The notes under the pieces: model-generated
The model's input: the letters and a program-made list of their open reading frames with translations, nothing else
Databases searched by the model: none
What the model was told of the DNA's origin: nothing
From: Henckelia pumila
Lineage: Eukaryota; Streptophyta; Magnoliopsida; Lamiales; Gesneriaceae
DNA: 64,000 nucleotides
Assembly: GCF_033568475.1 (NCBI RefSeq)
Contig: NC_133122.1
Location: 137,833,402-137,897,401, forward strand
Reading direction: 5' to 3'
Program-made: the position numbers and the translations under genes
In this document: piece by piece, positions 1-10,110 of the stretch
Position numbering within the stretch: position 1 is the stretch's first letter
Layout: each line of letters starts with the position of its first letter

Positions 1-239
1 TACTTGGTTAAAGCAGCTATACAGACAGTATAATCAAAATCTGATAACCTAAGTACAATGCTACCCAGTTCAATCTTATTCCTGCTATGTCATCGGTAGG
101 TGCAGCCTGAGTCTGAGGATCCTCATGAAAGGCAAAGATCAATGTTGCTTCGAAGGTTGATTCAAATTCTGATTACCTCCCAATAGATTGTGTTGAGGTG
201 GCTGAAAAGAATGAACACTCTGAGATCGTTCAGCACCTC

Positions 240-755
240 GCAGAGGACATATCTAAGCAAAGTGTCCGGGTTGCTAACAGATATGACAGCTACCAAAGGT
301 TCCACAACAGAGCTCACTGAGGTGTCAACCTCCACAATTGTTGCAAGATATATCGGAAGATACCAAACTCTGTCCTGAACACAACTGTTACGATCCGCTG
401 GATCTAGAAGAACTGCATCCAGACTTCTTGAATTGTTTTTCCTTCGATTGAAGGTGACCTCTTATGTTATTCCCTCTATGTCTGGTCAACTGATGCAACT
501 GAATCTTCTGCATAAATTTGGATTAAACAAACTCCAAGAAATAGTCGTACCTTGATTCTCGAATTCTTTCCTCTTCGAGAACCACCAACTTGTCGCAAAG
601 CCTTGAAGTTGAAATAAAACTAATCGAGTTCTACAGTCATATGAGTAGTCCAGAGAATCAAATATCTGATTGATCTTTAGTAACCAGCTTTTACATCCCG
701 CGATATTCTCAGTACTCCTCAGAGTCGGCGGTTTAAACGACTGAAATCTCATCAA
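240..755 (-). pseudogene. gypsy gag remnant with degenerate zinc knuckle
   Basis: Gag is the structural capsid/nucleocapsid protein of the retrotransposon particle. The minus-strand frame 755-486 (89 codons) shows the plant Ty3 gag N-terminal pattern: a K-P-P-T stretch, a segment reading WLLKINQIFDSLDY, an R-L-V/L-FQLQG stretch and a W-W pair followed by a lysine-rich region. About 200 bp further on (248-289) a CCHC-like knuckle of the form CHIC-x4-H-x4-C can be read, but two of its codons are now TAG stops. The frame between them is also broken. The usual gag of this group is about 300-400 residues, so less than half is recognisable. It cannot make a functional product. Family identity is fairly certain; the lineage assignment is less so. 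Confidence 0.7.
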
Positions 756-1164
756 TCATGCTTCCATCGGTGTCGGATAGATATCCATCTGATCAGTCGC
801 AGTATTACTCTGATTCAATCGGGATTCTATGTAGTTCGATTACTGTTCAATATTCATCAAGAACATATATCTCATGCTACCTCAATCTTCAAACATTCAG
901 TGTCCACAAACCTTTGTTCTGTTTACTCATTTCATTCGACGAAATCCGGATTCGAACAGAAAATAAATATAGTTTGTATCGCAAATAATTCATGCTTTAT
1001 CAATTAAATCACAAAATCATGTAATTCAATTAAATTCTGAAATAATAAAGCATGCTCGCATGGTATTTAAATAAATCAATTTAAACAATTCAATCACATG
1101 CGAGAAATTAATTCATGTGGACTCGATCTATCCCGCTCACTTCTAATCAGTCCAAGATCTTATC

Positions 1165-1176
1165 TCTCTGATACCA
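1165..1176 (-). other. primer-binding site of element E
   Basis: On the minus strand this reads TGGTATCAGAGA, matching the 3' end of plant initiator Met-tRNA except at the last base. It lies 5 bp inside the LTR boundary at 1182. It fixes the orientation of E as minus and identifies the LTR at 1182 as the 5' LTR. Confidence 0.8.
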
Positions 1177-1181
1177 CTTAA

Positions 1182-1898
1182 TGTGAGGACCTCGATTCTA
1201 ATCATAAAATCCATAAATAATAAAGCATCCAATAAAGGAAAGGATAAAAGCCAATTTTTTTTAAAAAACAAAGTGCCTCGCTCGAGCGGCAAAAAATGCC
1301 CGTTCGAGCGAGAAAAACACCAGCTCGAGCGAGAAAAACCTTGACTCAAAAAAAAATACACCACTCGCTCGAGCGGGCAATCCCTGCGCTCGAGCAAGAC
1401 CTGTTCTGAACCAAAATCCAGAATTTTCTCAAGCTCTTTTTCTTCAACTCCAACTCAAATAAAAACATGCCGAGATATAAAAATACATATTACAACAACA
1501 TGCAAACTTCAAAGCTCGAATATTCGATACAACATAATTCAAAGAAAGTACAAGTTCTAACATGCTTTCAATAACAAAAGTTCGACATGCTATTCGAATC
1601 CTAAACCGAATCCTCACTTCTATCATTCCCAACTCGATCTAGTCATGCTGCCTTCGACTCGATCATGTCCCACCTATTGTCAAATACACATACAAAGACA
1701 AGACAATAGCCGGATAAATCCGGTGAGAATACAATTCTCAGTAAAAGAGACAATACAGGCAATATCAATTAATATATCGACTCATGATATACATATCAAT
1801 GAGACAAATCCAAGAGAAACTAAATGAGATGCATGTCTTTAAAATAGGGATTATCATGCTTAGATAATCAAAAAGGGATTCGGTTCTTCTATTCTTCT
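1182..1898 (-). repeat. 5' LTR of gypsy element E (truncated)
   Basis: The segment begins TGTGAGGACCTCG on the plus strand and is closely similar along its length to 32541-33262, the LTR of element C of the same family. The similarity stops at 1898, where a copia LTR starting TGTTATCGGG takes over, so copia F inserted into this LTR. The remaining part of the LTR (corresponding to 33263-34498 in C) is not present nearby. The U5 end near 1276-1400 carries a cluster of CGCTCGAGCG palindromes. Confidence 0.85.
1276..1400. repeat. cluster of CTCGAGCG palindromes in LTR E
   Basis: Five copies of a motif built on GCTCGAGC or a one-base variant occur within about 125 bp, separated by A-rich spacers. 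CGCTCGAGCG is a perfect 10-nt palindrome. The same cluster is present in LTR C (32637-32760), so it is a feature of the family and not a local accident. Confidence 0.8.
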
Positions 1899-2527
1899 TG
1901 TTATCGGGTTATGCCTTTAAAGGCCTTGTCATATGTCCATGTTGAGTTTGGGTCATAAGTTTTAGCTAAGTGGACTGGCCACTCACTTGTTGGGCCCTTA
2001 TGTTCCAGCCCATTTAGTCTAATTCGCCAACGGCTATTTGTTAGTCTGTTAAAGGGAGTTAGAAACAGATAAAAGGGAAGAACTCTCGAGCTACACAGAT
2101 ATATGAGGGAGACGCAATAAATCAAGAGATTCTTCATATGAGACAAAAACACTTGAGAGGAAGAAGCAGATTCAAGGGATTGGAACCAAAGAGTTGATTG
2201 AGAGAAAGAATCAAAGCGGATCAGCTTCTGGGTTTAGAAGGCAGAGTTTGATTCTTGTAAACTCTTTTGTAACTTCATATCTTGTAATCTGGATTCTCGG
2301 TGGTGATTAATAAACTTTATTGGTTTGATTGTCCGTGGATGTAGGTCAATCTTGACTGAACCACGTAATTCATCTGTGTCAATTTCTTTTCTAGTTTATG
2401 ATTTTGAATTTCTGCTGCGAGCGTGCGTGAGTGTGATATTGTATTGTTGAATTCTTGGACTGGGATCAAGATCGGTGTTGATAGTTGTTTGGTGGTGTTG
2501 GGTTAATCGAGTTGTTTAATAATAACA
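1899..2527 (+). repeat. 5' LTR of Ty1/copia element F
   Basis: The LTR starts TGTTATCGGG and ends AATAACA, giving 629 bp with the usual TG...CA ends. It is followed within 3 bp by a primer-binding site and then by copia gag, which shows it is a plus-strand 5' LTR. It sits inside the LTR of gypsy element E. No matching 3' LTR was seen in the window, so the element is truncated or its end lies elsewhere. Confidence 0.8.
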
Positions 2528-2529
2528 AG

Positions 2530-2546
2530 TGGCGCCGTCCGTGGGA
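2530..2546 (+). other. primer-binding site of copia F
   Basis: The sequence TGGCGCCGTCCGTGGGA lies 2 bp after the LTR end. It is not the initiator Met-tRNA type. It is nearly the same as the PBS of the unrelated Tat element at 13491-13506. The cognate tRNA was not assigned. Confidence 0.65.
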
Positions 2547-3555
2547 ATGACTCATAACGCCATGGGAACAATGAAGTTTGATCTTGAAAAATTCACTGGG
2601 AAAAATGACTTCTCATTGTGGAGAATCAAGATGCGTGTCATTCTAATTCAACAAGGGGTGTTCGAAGCACTGAGTTTAAAGGAGGTGAAATCGGGTGATG
2701 AAAAGGATAAAGAAAGAGACACTATGATGGATAAAGCACATAGTGCAATCATCTTGTGCCTTGGAGATAAACCACTTCGAGAAGTGGCCAAGGAAAGGAC
2801 TCCAGCTGCTGTATGGGCCAAACTAGAAAGTCTGTATATGACAAAGTCTCTGGCCAATCGTCTTTACATGAAGCGTAGACTTTACTCATTTAAAATTCTT
2901 CAAGAAAAGGACCTAAGTGATCAAATAGATGAGTTTGTGAAGATTCTCGATGATCTTGAAAATATCGATGTTAAAATGGATAAGGAGGACAAAGCACTGA
3001 TATTGTTGAATGCCCTTCCTAAGGCATATGAGAATTTTAAAGATGCAATGCTATATGGAAGGGAACAAACAATAACTCTTGAAGAGGTGCAAGCTGCTAT
3101 CCAGTCTAAGGAATTACAGAAGAAGCTTCACACAGTTTCTGAACCTAAAGGAGAGATTATCACAGCTCGGGGAAGGTCTAAAAGGAGATTTAAGAAGCCA
3201 AATAGAGAAAGATCAAGGTCCAAGAGTTTGGTTAAATATAAGTGCTTCCACTGCCACAAAGAGGGACACTTCAAACGCAATTTTCCAGAGAAAAAACAGA
3301 AACCAAATGAGGATGGTGAAGCTGCTATAATATCTTCTAGTTATGAATCTGCAGAGGCCTTAACTGTATCAAGGGAAGAAACTAACAATGAATGGATCCT
3401 AGACTCAGGGTGTTCCTTCCACATGTGTCCAAACAAGTCATGATTTGTGGTTAAATGAATCTAACGGAGGCATGGTATTGTTAGGAAATAATCAAGCTTG
3501 TAAGATCATAGGAAATGGATCTATACGGTTAAGAATGTACAATGGGGTGTTAAGA
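2547..3555 (+). pseudogene. copia F gag-protease, truncated
   Basis: The frame encodes the Gag of a Ty1/copia element followed by the beginning of its aspartic protease. Candidate starts are the ATG codons at 2547, 2562 and 2571. An apparent open frame further upstream only uses a GTG inside the primer site. The N-terminus has the copia gag pattern (KFDLEKFTGKNDFSLWRIKM), and the middle matches the gag family with ALILLNALP near residue 155. The zinc knuckle reads CFHCHKEGHFKRNF, so its last cysteine is replaced by phenylalanine. The protease motif WILDSGCSFHMCP is visible and then a TGA at 3441-3443 ends the frame. Recognisable protease sequence continues to about 3555 and then stops abruptly. 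Integrase, RT and RNase H are missing. It is a dead, truncated copy of a TNT1/Tork-like type; the lineage is inferred. Confidence 0.85.
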
Positions 3556-3566
3556 AAGTAGTACTC

Positions 3567-4165
3567 TGATGATGTCGGAATTTTACCTCGGGTTCGGTCT
3601 GGTAGAATGGATCCTCCAAATTTCCAATGAAGCAGGTCGGGTCGGGTAAACCAAGTTCTGCACAAGCAACAGCTAGGTCAAGGGGCGCCGAAAGTTTTCG
3701 GCGTGACCCCTCCGATGCCTAAGTCAGTGTCTTGAAGGCAGAGAGTATGATTAATGCGAAAACTGAGAGATATGAATGCGTGAATGTAAAAGTGAGTAAT
3801 GAATAATGAATACCATAACAGTACCTGTATTTATAGGAAAAATAGAGTAAGTTACCTAGTCGAATTATAACATGTCATGGAGTAGGACTCTTCACTCATT
3901 GTTCCGCCCTTGAGTTTATCCCTATCTCATTCATATCTGTGCAATGGTCAAGCTTATCTCCAATTTATTCAAGTTCCACTTGACCTATAAAACATACCAA
4001 GCCCTATTGGGCCCCAGCTTGAGTCAGCCCAGTAATAAGTATCCCAGGTCTTGACATGCCCTAACAGGTAGAAAACTGGGCTGGACCTGATGTATAATAA
4101 TAATCCCAAAATTGGGTCAACCCATAATGAACGGGTTCGGGTCAAAATAATTTTTCGGGGCATCA
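3567..4165 (-). repeat. 3' LTR of Tat element
   Basis: It begins TGATGATGTCGG and ends GGGGCATCA on the plus strand, and pairs with 13509-14109. On the minus strand it is the 3' LTR, because pol points towards it. A short purine-rich stretch at about 4168-4182 (AGTTAGGGAGGT on the minus strand) is the likely polypurine tract. Confidence 0.92.
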
Positions 4166-4439
4166 ATAGTACCTCCCTAACTGGTCTAAAAGAAGAATGA
4201 AGTTAGACTAAGAATTCAGTCCGGACCCCGAACTATGCATGTGCCATTCGACCAGTTCAGAATTTAATTAATGCAATGTGTTTCTTTTGGACGGTCCAAA
4301 TCAGGATCCGCGTGATGTGTTTTTAATGAACGGCTCAGATGTCCTCTATCGGTTCATTTCCCGAAGCCAAAAAAAACATGGCTTGTCCCGTCCCGAACCG
4401 TAGATCAAGTTAAAAATCAACGGTCCAGATCGATTCACC

Positions 4440-4490
4440 ACCTCTATATATACTGGGCGGTAAAAATTTTGTTTTTTACCTTTCACTCTT
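4440..4490 (+). promoter_or_regulatory. TATA-type promoter of the antisense ORF
   Basis: The sequence CTCTATATATACTGG near 4443-4457 is a good plant TATA box on the plus strand. A pyrimidine-rich stretch about 30 bp downstream is a plausible start region, and the first in-frame ATG of the antisense gene is at 4621. The promoter points opposite to the retrotransposon's own transcript. This is inferred from sequence only. Confidence 0.45.
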
Positions 4491-4620
4491 GTACTGTTAC
4501 ACTGCAAAAATTTCAAGAGCTCGCCCGACCCGGACTGCTGCGTTTGTCTTGTTTGTGTCAATCCCGAGCTACAACTCTTTCACCTGTAAGTCTTACCGTC
4601 CTTACACTAGGTTGATTAAT

Positions 4621-6586
4621 ATGTCCTCCCCAGACGAGACTTCTGTTCGGGAAATAGTAGCCTTTTTTGAAGCATCCAATTCTCCCTCTAACAACCCCGA
4701 GACCTCCGATTCCAATAATCCAAGCTCAGAGCTGGATCTGTCGGAGACTCATATACAAAAATTAAAGCGACTGCACAAACTTAGGTCGGATGAGGCCCGA
4801 TTATCTGCCAAAGGAAAACAATGGTATGAAGTCCTGGCCTCCCATCTAAGTCCAGACCTGGGTCCCATCATTAGGGAGAAATCGGGAATGCCCGATACCT
4901 ATGATCTTACAATCCCGGGCCATAAAGACCGGGCTCACAGACCCCCCCCCCCCAACTTCTTGAGCTTCAGCCTAGATCAGATCAAGATGGGTTTAAGATT
5001 TCCAGTCCCGAACTGCGTATCCTATTTATGTCAATACTTTTGTGTGTGCCCGAGTCAATTATCCCCGAACTCTTTTAGTTCAATTATATCATTAGGTGTC
5101 CTTTTTTGTTTCTTCCGAATTCCCTTAGACATAGGAAATTTCATTTACTTTTTGCAAATTAAGAAAACCGCCGAATACCCCTTTTTGAAGGGTAAGCCTA
5201 GCTCACACAAAGGCTGGACAAACAGATACTTTTTTGTCAACCCCAACCAGCCATGGGAATGTCGGTCCAACTGGGCTATGAACTTCACCAGTCCTAAACC
5301 CCCAGCCCTGCCTACTCATAATTTCACCAATTTTATCAACACCATGTCCGCGCAAACTTTTGATATTGAGAGCCTGATTGAGGAGGATCTGCTCTGTCAT
5401 TATGGCTTCAGTGGGAAGGGAGTAGAGATCCAAGGGGATGCAGGTAGTACCCCTGTACCCGTGCTATCCTTATCTTAGACTGATTCCCCTTATGCCTTTT
5501 ATTTACTGTATTATTTTTTTTTATTTGTTTAGACGACAGGATCAGATCTGCCGCTATGCCTGCCAACTTCAGAGCTACACTGAAGAACTTGAAGAGGAAG
5601 AAAACAGAGGATAGTGAGGCCAGCACTCATCCCGAACCTCCTCCCACTGAACAGTCAAAAAAGAAAGCTTCCAAAACCAAAGAAAAGCCCAGCACTAATC
5701 TTCCCGAGCTTGAGCAGCCGTCCATTGTTTCCACATCCCGAGCCCGTAGCAAGGAACCCATAATAGAGTTCGGGTCCCTACCTGACGCTGAGCCTCAAGG
5801 AATGCCCGATAAGCTCGGGGTCCCAGAGATGTCATTTTTCTCGAAGCCCGACCCCCAAGGGTGCCTGGGCATAATGCAGAACTTAATTTCCCATTCTGAC
5901 TTGAAAATCCTACAAGCGGTGCCACACCTGGAAGCTGAACAAAACTTTGCTTTGGCATCCTTGCAGGTATGTTGCGATTTTTCAATCTTACCTTGTATAC
6001 TGATCTGGCACTTACAGAGCTGGCATTTATTATCACAGGCTTTAGCTTGGGGAGGGGAGATCACTAGCCGAGCTTTCAAACCCGAGAGGAGCATGCCCTG
6101 AATCAGGAAGCCTTCGTAACTCGGATTTCTGAACTCACACGGAAGTCTCGTGAGATGAAGAAGGAGCATGACGAGGAGGTGACCGAGATGAGGGTGGAGA
6201 TTGAGTCCGGGCGAGATGCTCTTGAGGCTGCCCACAAAAAGGCTTCCGATCTGGAGGTGGATAAGATTGAACTAGAGAACCGAGTACGGGCCCTGACCAA
6301 GGAGCTTGAGGCTGCGAAGGAGGTCGGGAAACAGGAGTTCCTGAACTCCGTGGATTTTGCCAACACGGTAGCTGAGAAGGCGGCTACCTTTTTTGATGAA
6401 GGCTTTAAAGGGTGCCTTGCCCAGTTCAAGGATAATGGGTATTCGGAGACCGAGCACCCCGCCCTTTTCCTAGACTGTACCAAAGCTCTTGAAGACATGC
6501 CCGACGAAGAATCAGAAGAGACCGAGCAAGAGAAACCAGGAGATCCCGACCAGGGCTCAAAGTCACAGGATGCCTCCGCCCCTTGA
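4621..6586 (+). pseudogene. antisense ORF of Tat element, 3 exons, Transposase_28-like
   Basis: This gene runs antisense to gag-pol between integrase and the 3' LTR. I read three exons: 4621-5443, 5533-5966 and 6039-6586. Intron 1 (89 bp, CAG/GTAGTA to GTTTAG) and intron 2 (72 bp, CAG/GTATGT to ATCACAG) keep phase (1 and 0). The start at 4621 (MSSPDET) follows the TATA box better than the upstream ATG-like codon at 4489. The N-terminal half holds the pattern LDQIKMGLRFP, then QLSPNSF, then a hydrophobic stretch and KGWTNRYFFV, which matches the plant family annotated as 'putative gypsy type transposon' (Transposase_28). The middle is rich in lysine, serine and proline and may be a nuclear-localisation segment. 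The C-terminal part (about 6110-6420) is a long heptad-rich coiled coil, ending in an acidic tail. One apparent 1-bp frameshift lies near 6080. The function of this family is unknown. The splicing is inferred. Confidence 0.7.
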
Positions 6587-6809
6587 TTATTTGTATAAAT
6601 ATTGTTTAAAAACATGATCTAAATGGTAGACCCTGCGAGGTCCTTGATTTCGGTTGTTGCCCAAGTAGGGCTGATACATTGTTTACTCTTTCACGTATGA
6701 ATGTTTTTGCCCAGTTCAGGTTTATTTAAGAATTCTCCTATTCTAATATGATTTTACTGTTATAAATGTGCATGCAAATCCAGCCACAAAATTTATCAAG
6801 TATAAATCA

Positions 6810-7360
6810 TTTAAGGGCCCAACCAACACATATACCCGGACTGGTTGAATTCCAGTTGAGTCAAACTTTACCGTGTAAATTACTGAAAGCCCGTACTAAA
6901 TATACCCGGACTGGCTGGATGACAAAACCATAACCTTAAAAAATTTAAGGACTCATCCTATATGCACTCGGACTATCTGAAAATTTAATCAAGAACTTAT
7001 TGTGCAATTCATTAAAGGCCCGATCTCAATATATCAAGACTGGCCAAACCGAACCGAATTCTGATACTTGAAGGCCCGAACTTAATGTGCCCGGGCTGAT
7101 TGTAAGAAAATCAAGCTACAATTTATCGTGTATCATTAAAACCCGAGCTATATGTACCCGGATTGGATGAATGAAAATCAAATTCATTATACCATTAAAG
7201 CCCGACCTCTACATGCTCGGCCTGGCTGAATGAAAATCAAGTCATAATTAATCAAGTGTATCCCTTAAAACCCGAGCTGCATGTACCCGGACTGGATGAG
7301 TGAGAATTGAATTCCGACCTTTAAGGGTGCCTGGACTGGTTGAATGCAAATTAGTACCTT
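6810..7360. repeat. old degenerate ~60-70 bp tandem repeat
   Basis: A motif like TACCCGGACTGGNTGAATGA, usually preceded by AAAGCCCGA, recurs about every 55-70 bp (near 6835, 6903, 6966, 7030, 7087, 7156, 7214, 7283 and 7328). The copies are quite diverged. It lies between the antisense ORF and the younger 59-bp array and appears to be an earlier round of tandem duplication in the Tat 3' region. Confidence 0.7.
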
Positions 7361-7466
7361 TTATAAGCTCTTTTAAGCTCTACTGTGATCCTCGAGATTG
7401 AATCATACTTGGCTTTTTAATTACCCACCAAAATGTGGGTGTTAGTACTGCTCATTACTAATTTTA

Positions 7467-8174
7467 AGTACCAGACCTGTATGGGTTTTGAATTCCACTG
7501 GTGGGCCACTGAGGTGGAATTTGTGTGCCAGGCCTGCCTAGGCTTTGAATTCCACTGATGTGGGCCATTGAGGTGGACTTTGTGTGCCAGACCTGCCTGG
7601 GCTTTGAATTCCACTGATGTGGGCTACTGAGGTGGACTTTGTGTGCCAGACCTGTCTGGGCTTTGAATTCCACTGATGTGGGCCACTGAAGTGGACTTTG
7701 AGTGCCAGACCTGCCTGGGCTTTGAATTCCACTGATGTGGGCCACTGAGGTGGACTTTGTGTGCCAGACCTGCTTGGGCTTTGAATTCCACTGATGTGGG
7801 CCACTGAGGTGGACTTTGAGTGCCAGACCTGCCTGGGCTTTGAATTCCACTGATGTGGGCCACTGAGGTGGACTTTGTGTGCCAGACCTGCCTGGGCTTT
7901 GAATTCCACTGATGTGGGCCACTGAGGTGGACTTTGCGTGCCAGACCTGCCTGGGCTTTGAATTCCACTGATATGGGCCACTGAGGTGGACTTTGAGTGC
8001 CAGACCTGTCTGGGCTTAGAATTCCACTGATGTGGGCCACTGAGGTGGACTTTGTGTGTCAGACCTGCCTGGGCTTTGAATTCCACTGATGTGGGCCACT
8101 GAGGTGGACTTTGAGTGTCAGACCTGCCTGGGCTTTGAATTCCACTGATGTGGGCCACTGAGGTGGACTTTGTA
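7467..8174. repeat. 59-bp tandem array (about 12 copies)
   Basis: The unit, typified by GTGGGCCACTGAGGTGGACT plus CCTGCCTGGGCTTTGAATTC, repeats about 12 times with a strict 59-bp period and only a few point differences per copy. The outer copy at the left end is the most diverged. Because 59 is not a multiple of three and the unit has no stop on the minus strand, all three minus frames look open; these are not genes. It lies in the 3' region of the Tat element. Confidence 0.95.
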
Positions 8175-8375
8175 GGGAAGTTCCATAAAAAAAATTGACT
8201 TTTGCATTTAAATTGTTCCAAAAATTGACGCTAAACAGGACTGACCATAAAGTAAAAAAAAAAAAAACCAGGACTGACTTCTGAAAAAAAATTGAGAAAT
8301 AAATAACGCAAAAAGAATGACTAACTGGTTATTCAGCTTAGGGAGCTATAGCATGATGAGGCCCGAGCTAAGCTA

Positions 8376-10110
8376 CTAGGGATAGTATTTTTTCAAGTGT
8401 TGAGCATTCCAGGACCTTTTACCCCTCTTGCCTTGGGCATCTTCCAAGTAATATGCAGCTATTCCAGCTTTTCCTATCACCTTGAATGGGCCTTCATACT
8501 TGGCCTCTAGCTTTCCTCTTTCCTCTGGATGTTGTATCTTTCACATAACCAGATCTCCCTCCTGGAAAACCTTAGGGTATACTCTTTTGTTATAGGCCTG
8601 GGTCATTCGTTTGCGATAGGCTGCGAGCCTAATTGACCACCGGGACCTGTGCTCCTCAAGTAAGTCCAAATCCATTGCTCGCAGTTCTTGATTGTTTGGG
8701 CCGTATGCCATGATCCTGGAACTCTCTTATCTGATCTCTGCTGGGAGAACAGCTTCAGTCCCATACACCATGCTGAAAGGGGTTTCACCCGTACCGGATC
8801 GAGTTGTAGTTCGGTAAGACCACAATACTGAAGGGAGCTCGTCTGCCCACTTGCCCTTGGCTGCATCCAATCGTGTCTTAAGGGCTTGGACTATCGTTCT
8901 GTTGGTAACTTAGACTTGTCCATTCCCTTGAGGGTATGCTACAGAGGTGAAAACTTGTTCGATCTTCATTTCCTGGAACCATGCCTGAACTTTGGATCCA
9001 CAGAACTGTCTCCCATTATCTGATGCCAACCTGCGAGGGATTCCGAAGTGGCACACTATATTTTTCCATAGAAAATTGAGCACTTCATTTTCTGCAATTT
9101 TGGCTAAGGGCTCGGCTTCAACCCATTTGGTAAAATAATCGACTGCGACCAATAAAAATTTTCTTTGTCCTATGCTAACAGGGAATGGCCCCACAATATC
9201 CATTACCCATTGATCAAAAGGACAAGCGGCCATCACTGCCTTCATGTATTCTGCAGGTCTCCATTGTAGGTTAGCATGTCTCTGGCAATTATAACAAGAA
9301 TTAACCAGATCTGCTGAGTCTTTCCGCATGGTTGGCCAGAAGAATCCTGCCAAAAGTGCTTTTCGAGCTAGGGCCAGACTGCCCAGGTGACTGCCACAAG
9401 ACCCTTCATGAATTTCTCGTAAGACATAATTGGCCTCATCAGGACCCAAACATTTTAACAAAGGCTGAGAGAAAGATCTTTTAAACAGAATTTGATCGAT
9501 CACGACAAAGCGGAGAGCCCTTCTCTTAACTTCCTTTGCTTTCTTATTATCACTCGGTAATTCTTTCTTGATTAGATATTTGTGCATATCATATCGCCAG
9601 TCTCCTTCCGGTACCTGAGCTATAATTTCATCCAAAGTTTCTAGTTGTGAAACAAGTTCCCGACCTGCGACAATGGGATCAGATCGGTTACTCAGAGCAC
9701 TGGCTAAGCGGGCCAAGTGGTCTGCCTTCATATTTTTATCCCGGGGGATGAGCTCTAAGTTCAACTCGGTGAACCCTTCTTTGGCTTTGTCTAATGCTTT
9801 GATATATCTCAACATCTTCTTATCTTTACATTCAAATCTCCCGTTGCTCTGTTGGATTGCTAATTGGGAATCGGAATACAGATTAGCTCGGGAGATGCCC
9901 AAGTTTCGTGCTGCTTTGAGCTCAAGCAATAATGCCTCATATTCCGCTTCATTGTTTGAGGCCTTGAAGTCTAACCTGATTGAAATATTTGTTTTTCCCC
10001 CCAAGGTGAGATGATCACAATTCCAGCTCCGCACCCGGACTGACATGATGACCCATCTACGAAAATCTTCCATAATTCTTCTTGTTCTAGTTATACTGTC
10101 TCCGCTAAGA
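8376..10110 (-). pseudogene. Tat second RNase H and integrase, broken
   Basis: This is the C-terminal part of pol. The second RNase H is recognised by the block SNNEAEYEALLLELKAA followed by DSQLAIQQSNG and HLARLAS. Its first strand, with a V-D-G-S-S motif, lies in another frame near 10050, so a frameshift at the G/A homopolymer around 9996-10004 splits the domain. Integrase follows with an HHCC zinc finger (the H-x-H part at HEGSCGSHLG, then CYNCQ), the first Asp in WVMDIVGPF and the second in SDNGRQF. A TAA stop (8910-8912) falls 36 residues after the second Asp, exactly where the catalytic Glu of a DD35E site should be. Beyond it the same frame continues to 8376 with a recognisable integrase C-terminus (KYEGPFKV, then WNAQHLKKYY) and two more stops. 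The enzyme is dead. Confidence 0.88.

Larger units (their letters stand above)
1..1181 (-). mobile_element. Ty3/gypsy element E, internal region with broken gag
   Basis: This is the start of the internal region of a minus-strand Ty3/gypsy retrotransposon whose 5' LTR lies to its right at 1182. A primer-binding site complementary to initiator Met-tRNA sits next to that LTR at 1165-1176. A gag fragment reads on the minus strand at 486-755 and a degenerate zinc knuckle follows at 248-289, which is the expected order (PBS, gag, nucleocapsid). The rest of the element runs off the left edge. The gag type and the LTR style suggest the chromovirus/Tekay group; this is inference. The region is full of stops and is a dead copy. 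Confidence 0.75.

Noticed and set aside
7417..8221. Long overlapping minus-strand frames (up to 227 codons) with repeated peptides
   Set aside because: They lie wholly in or at the edge of the 59-bp tandem array. The unit has no stop on that strand and its length is not a multiple of three, so all three frames stay open automatically.
8603..8866. 87-codon minus frame next to integrase
   Set aside because: It is out of frame with the recognisable integrase C-terminus, which continues in the original frame to 8376.
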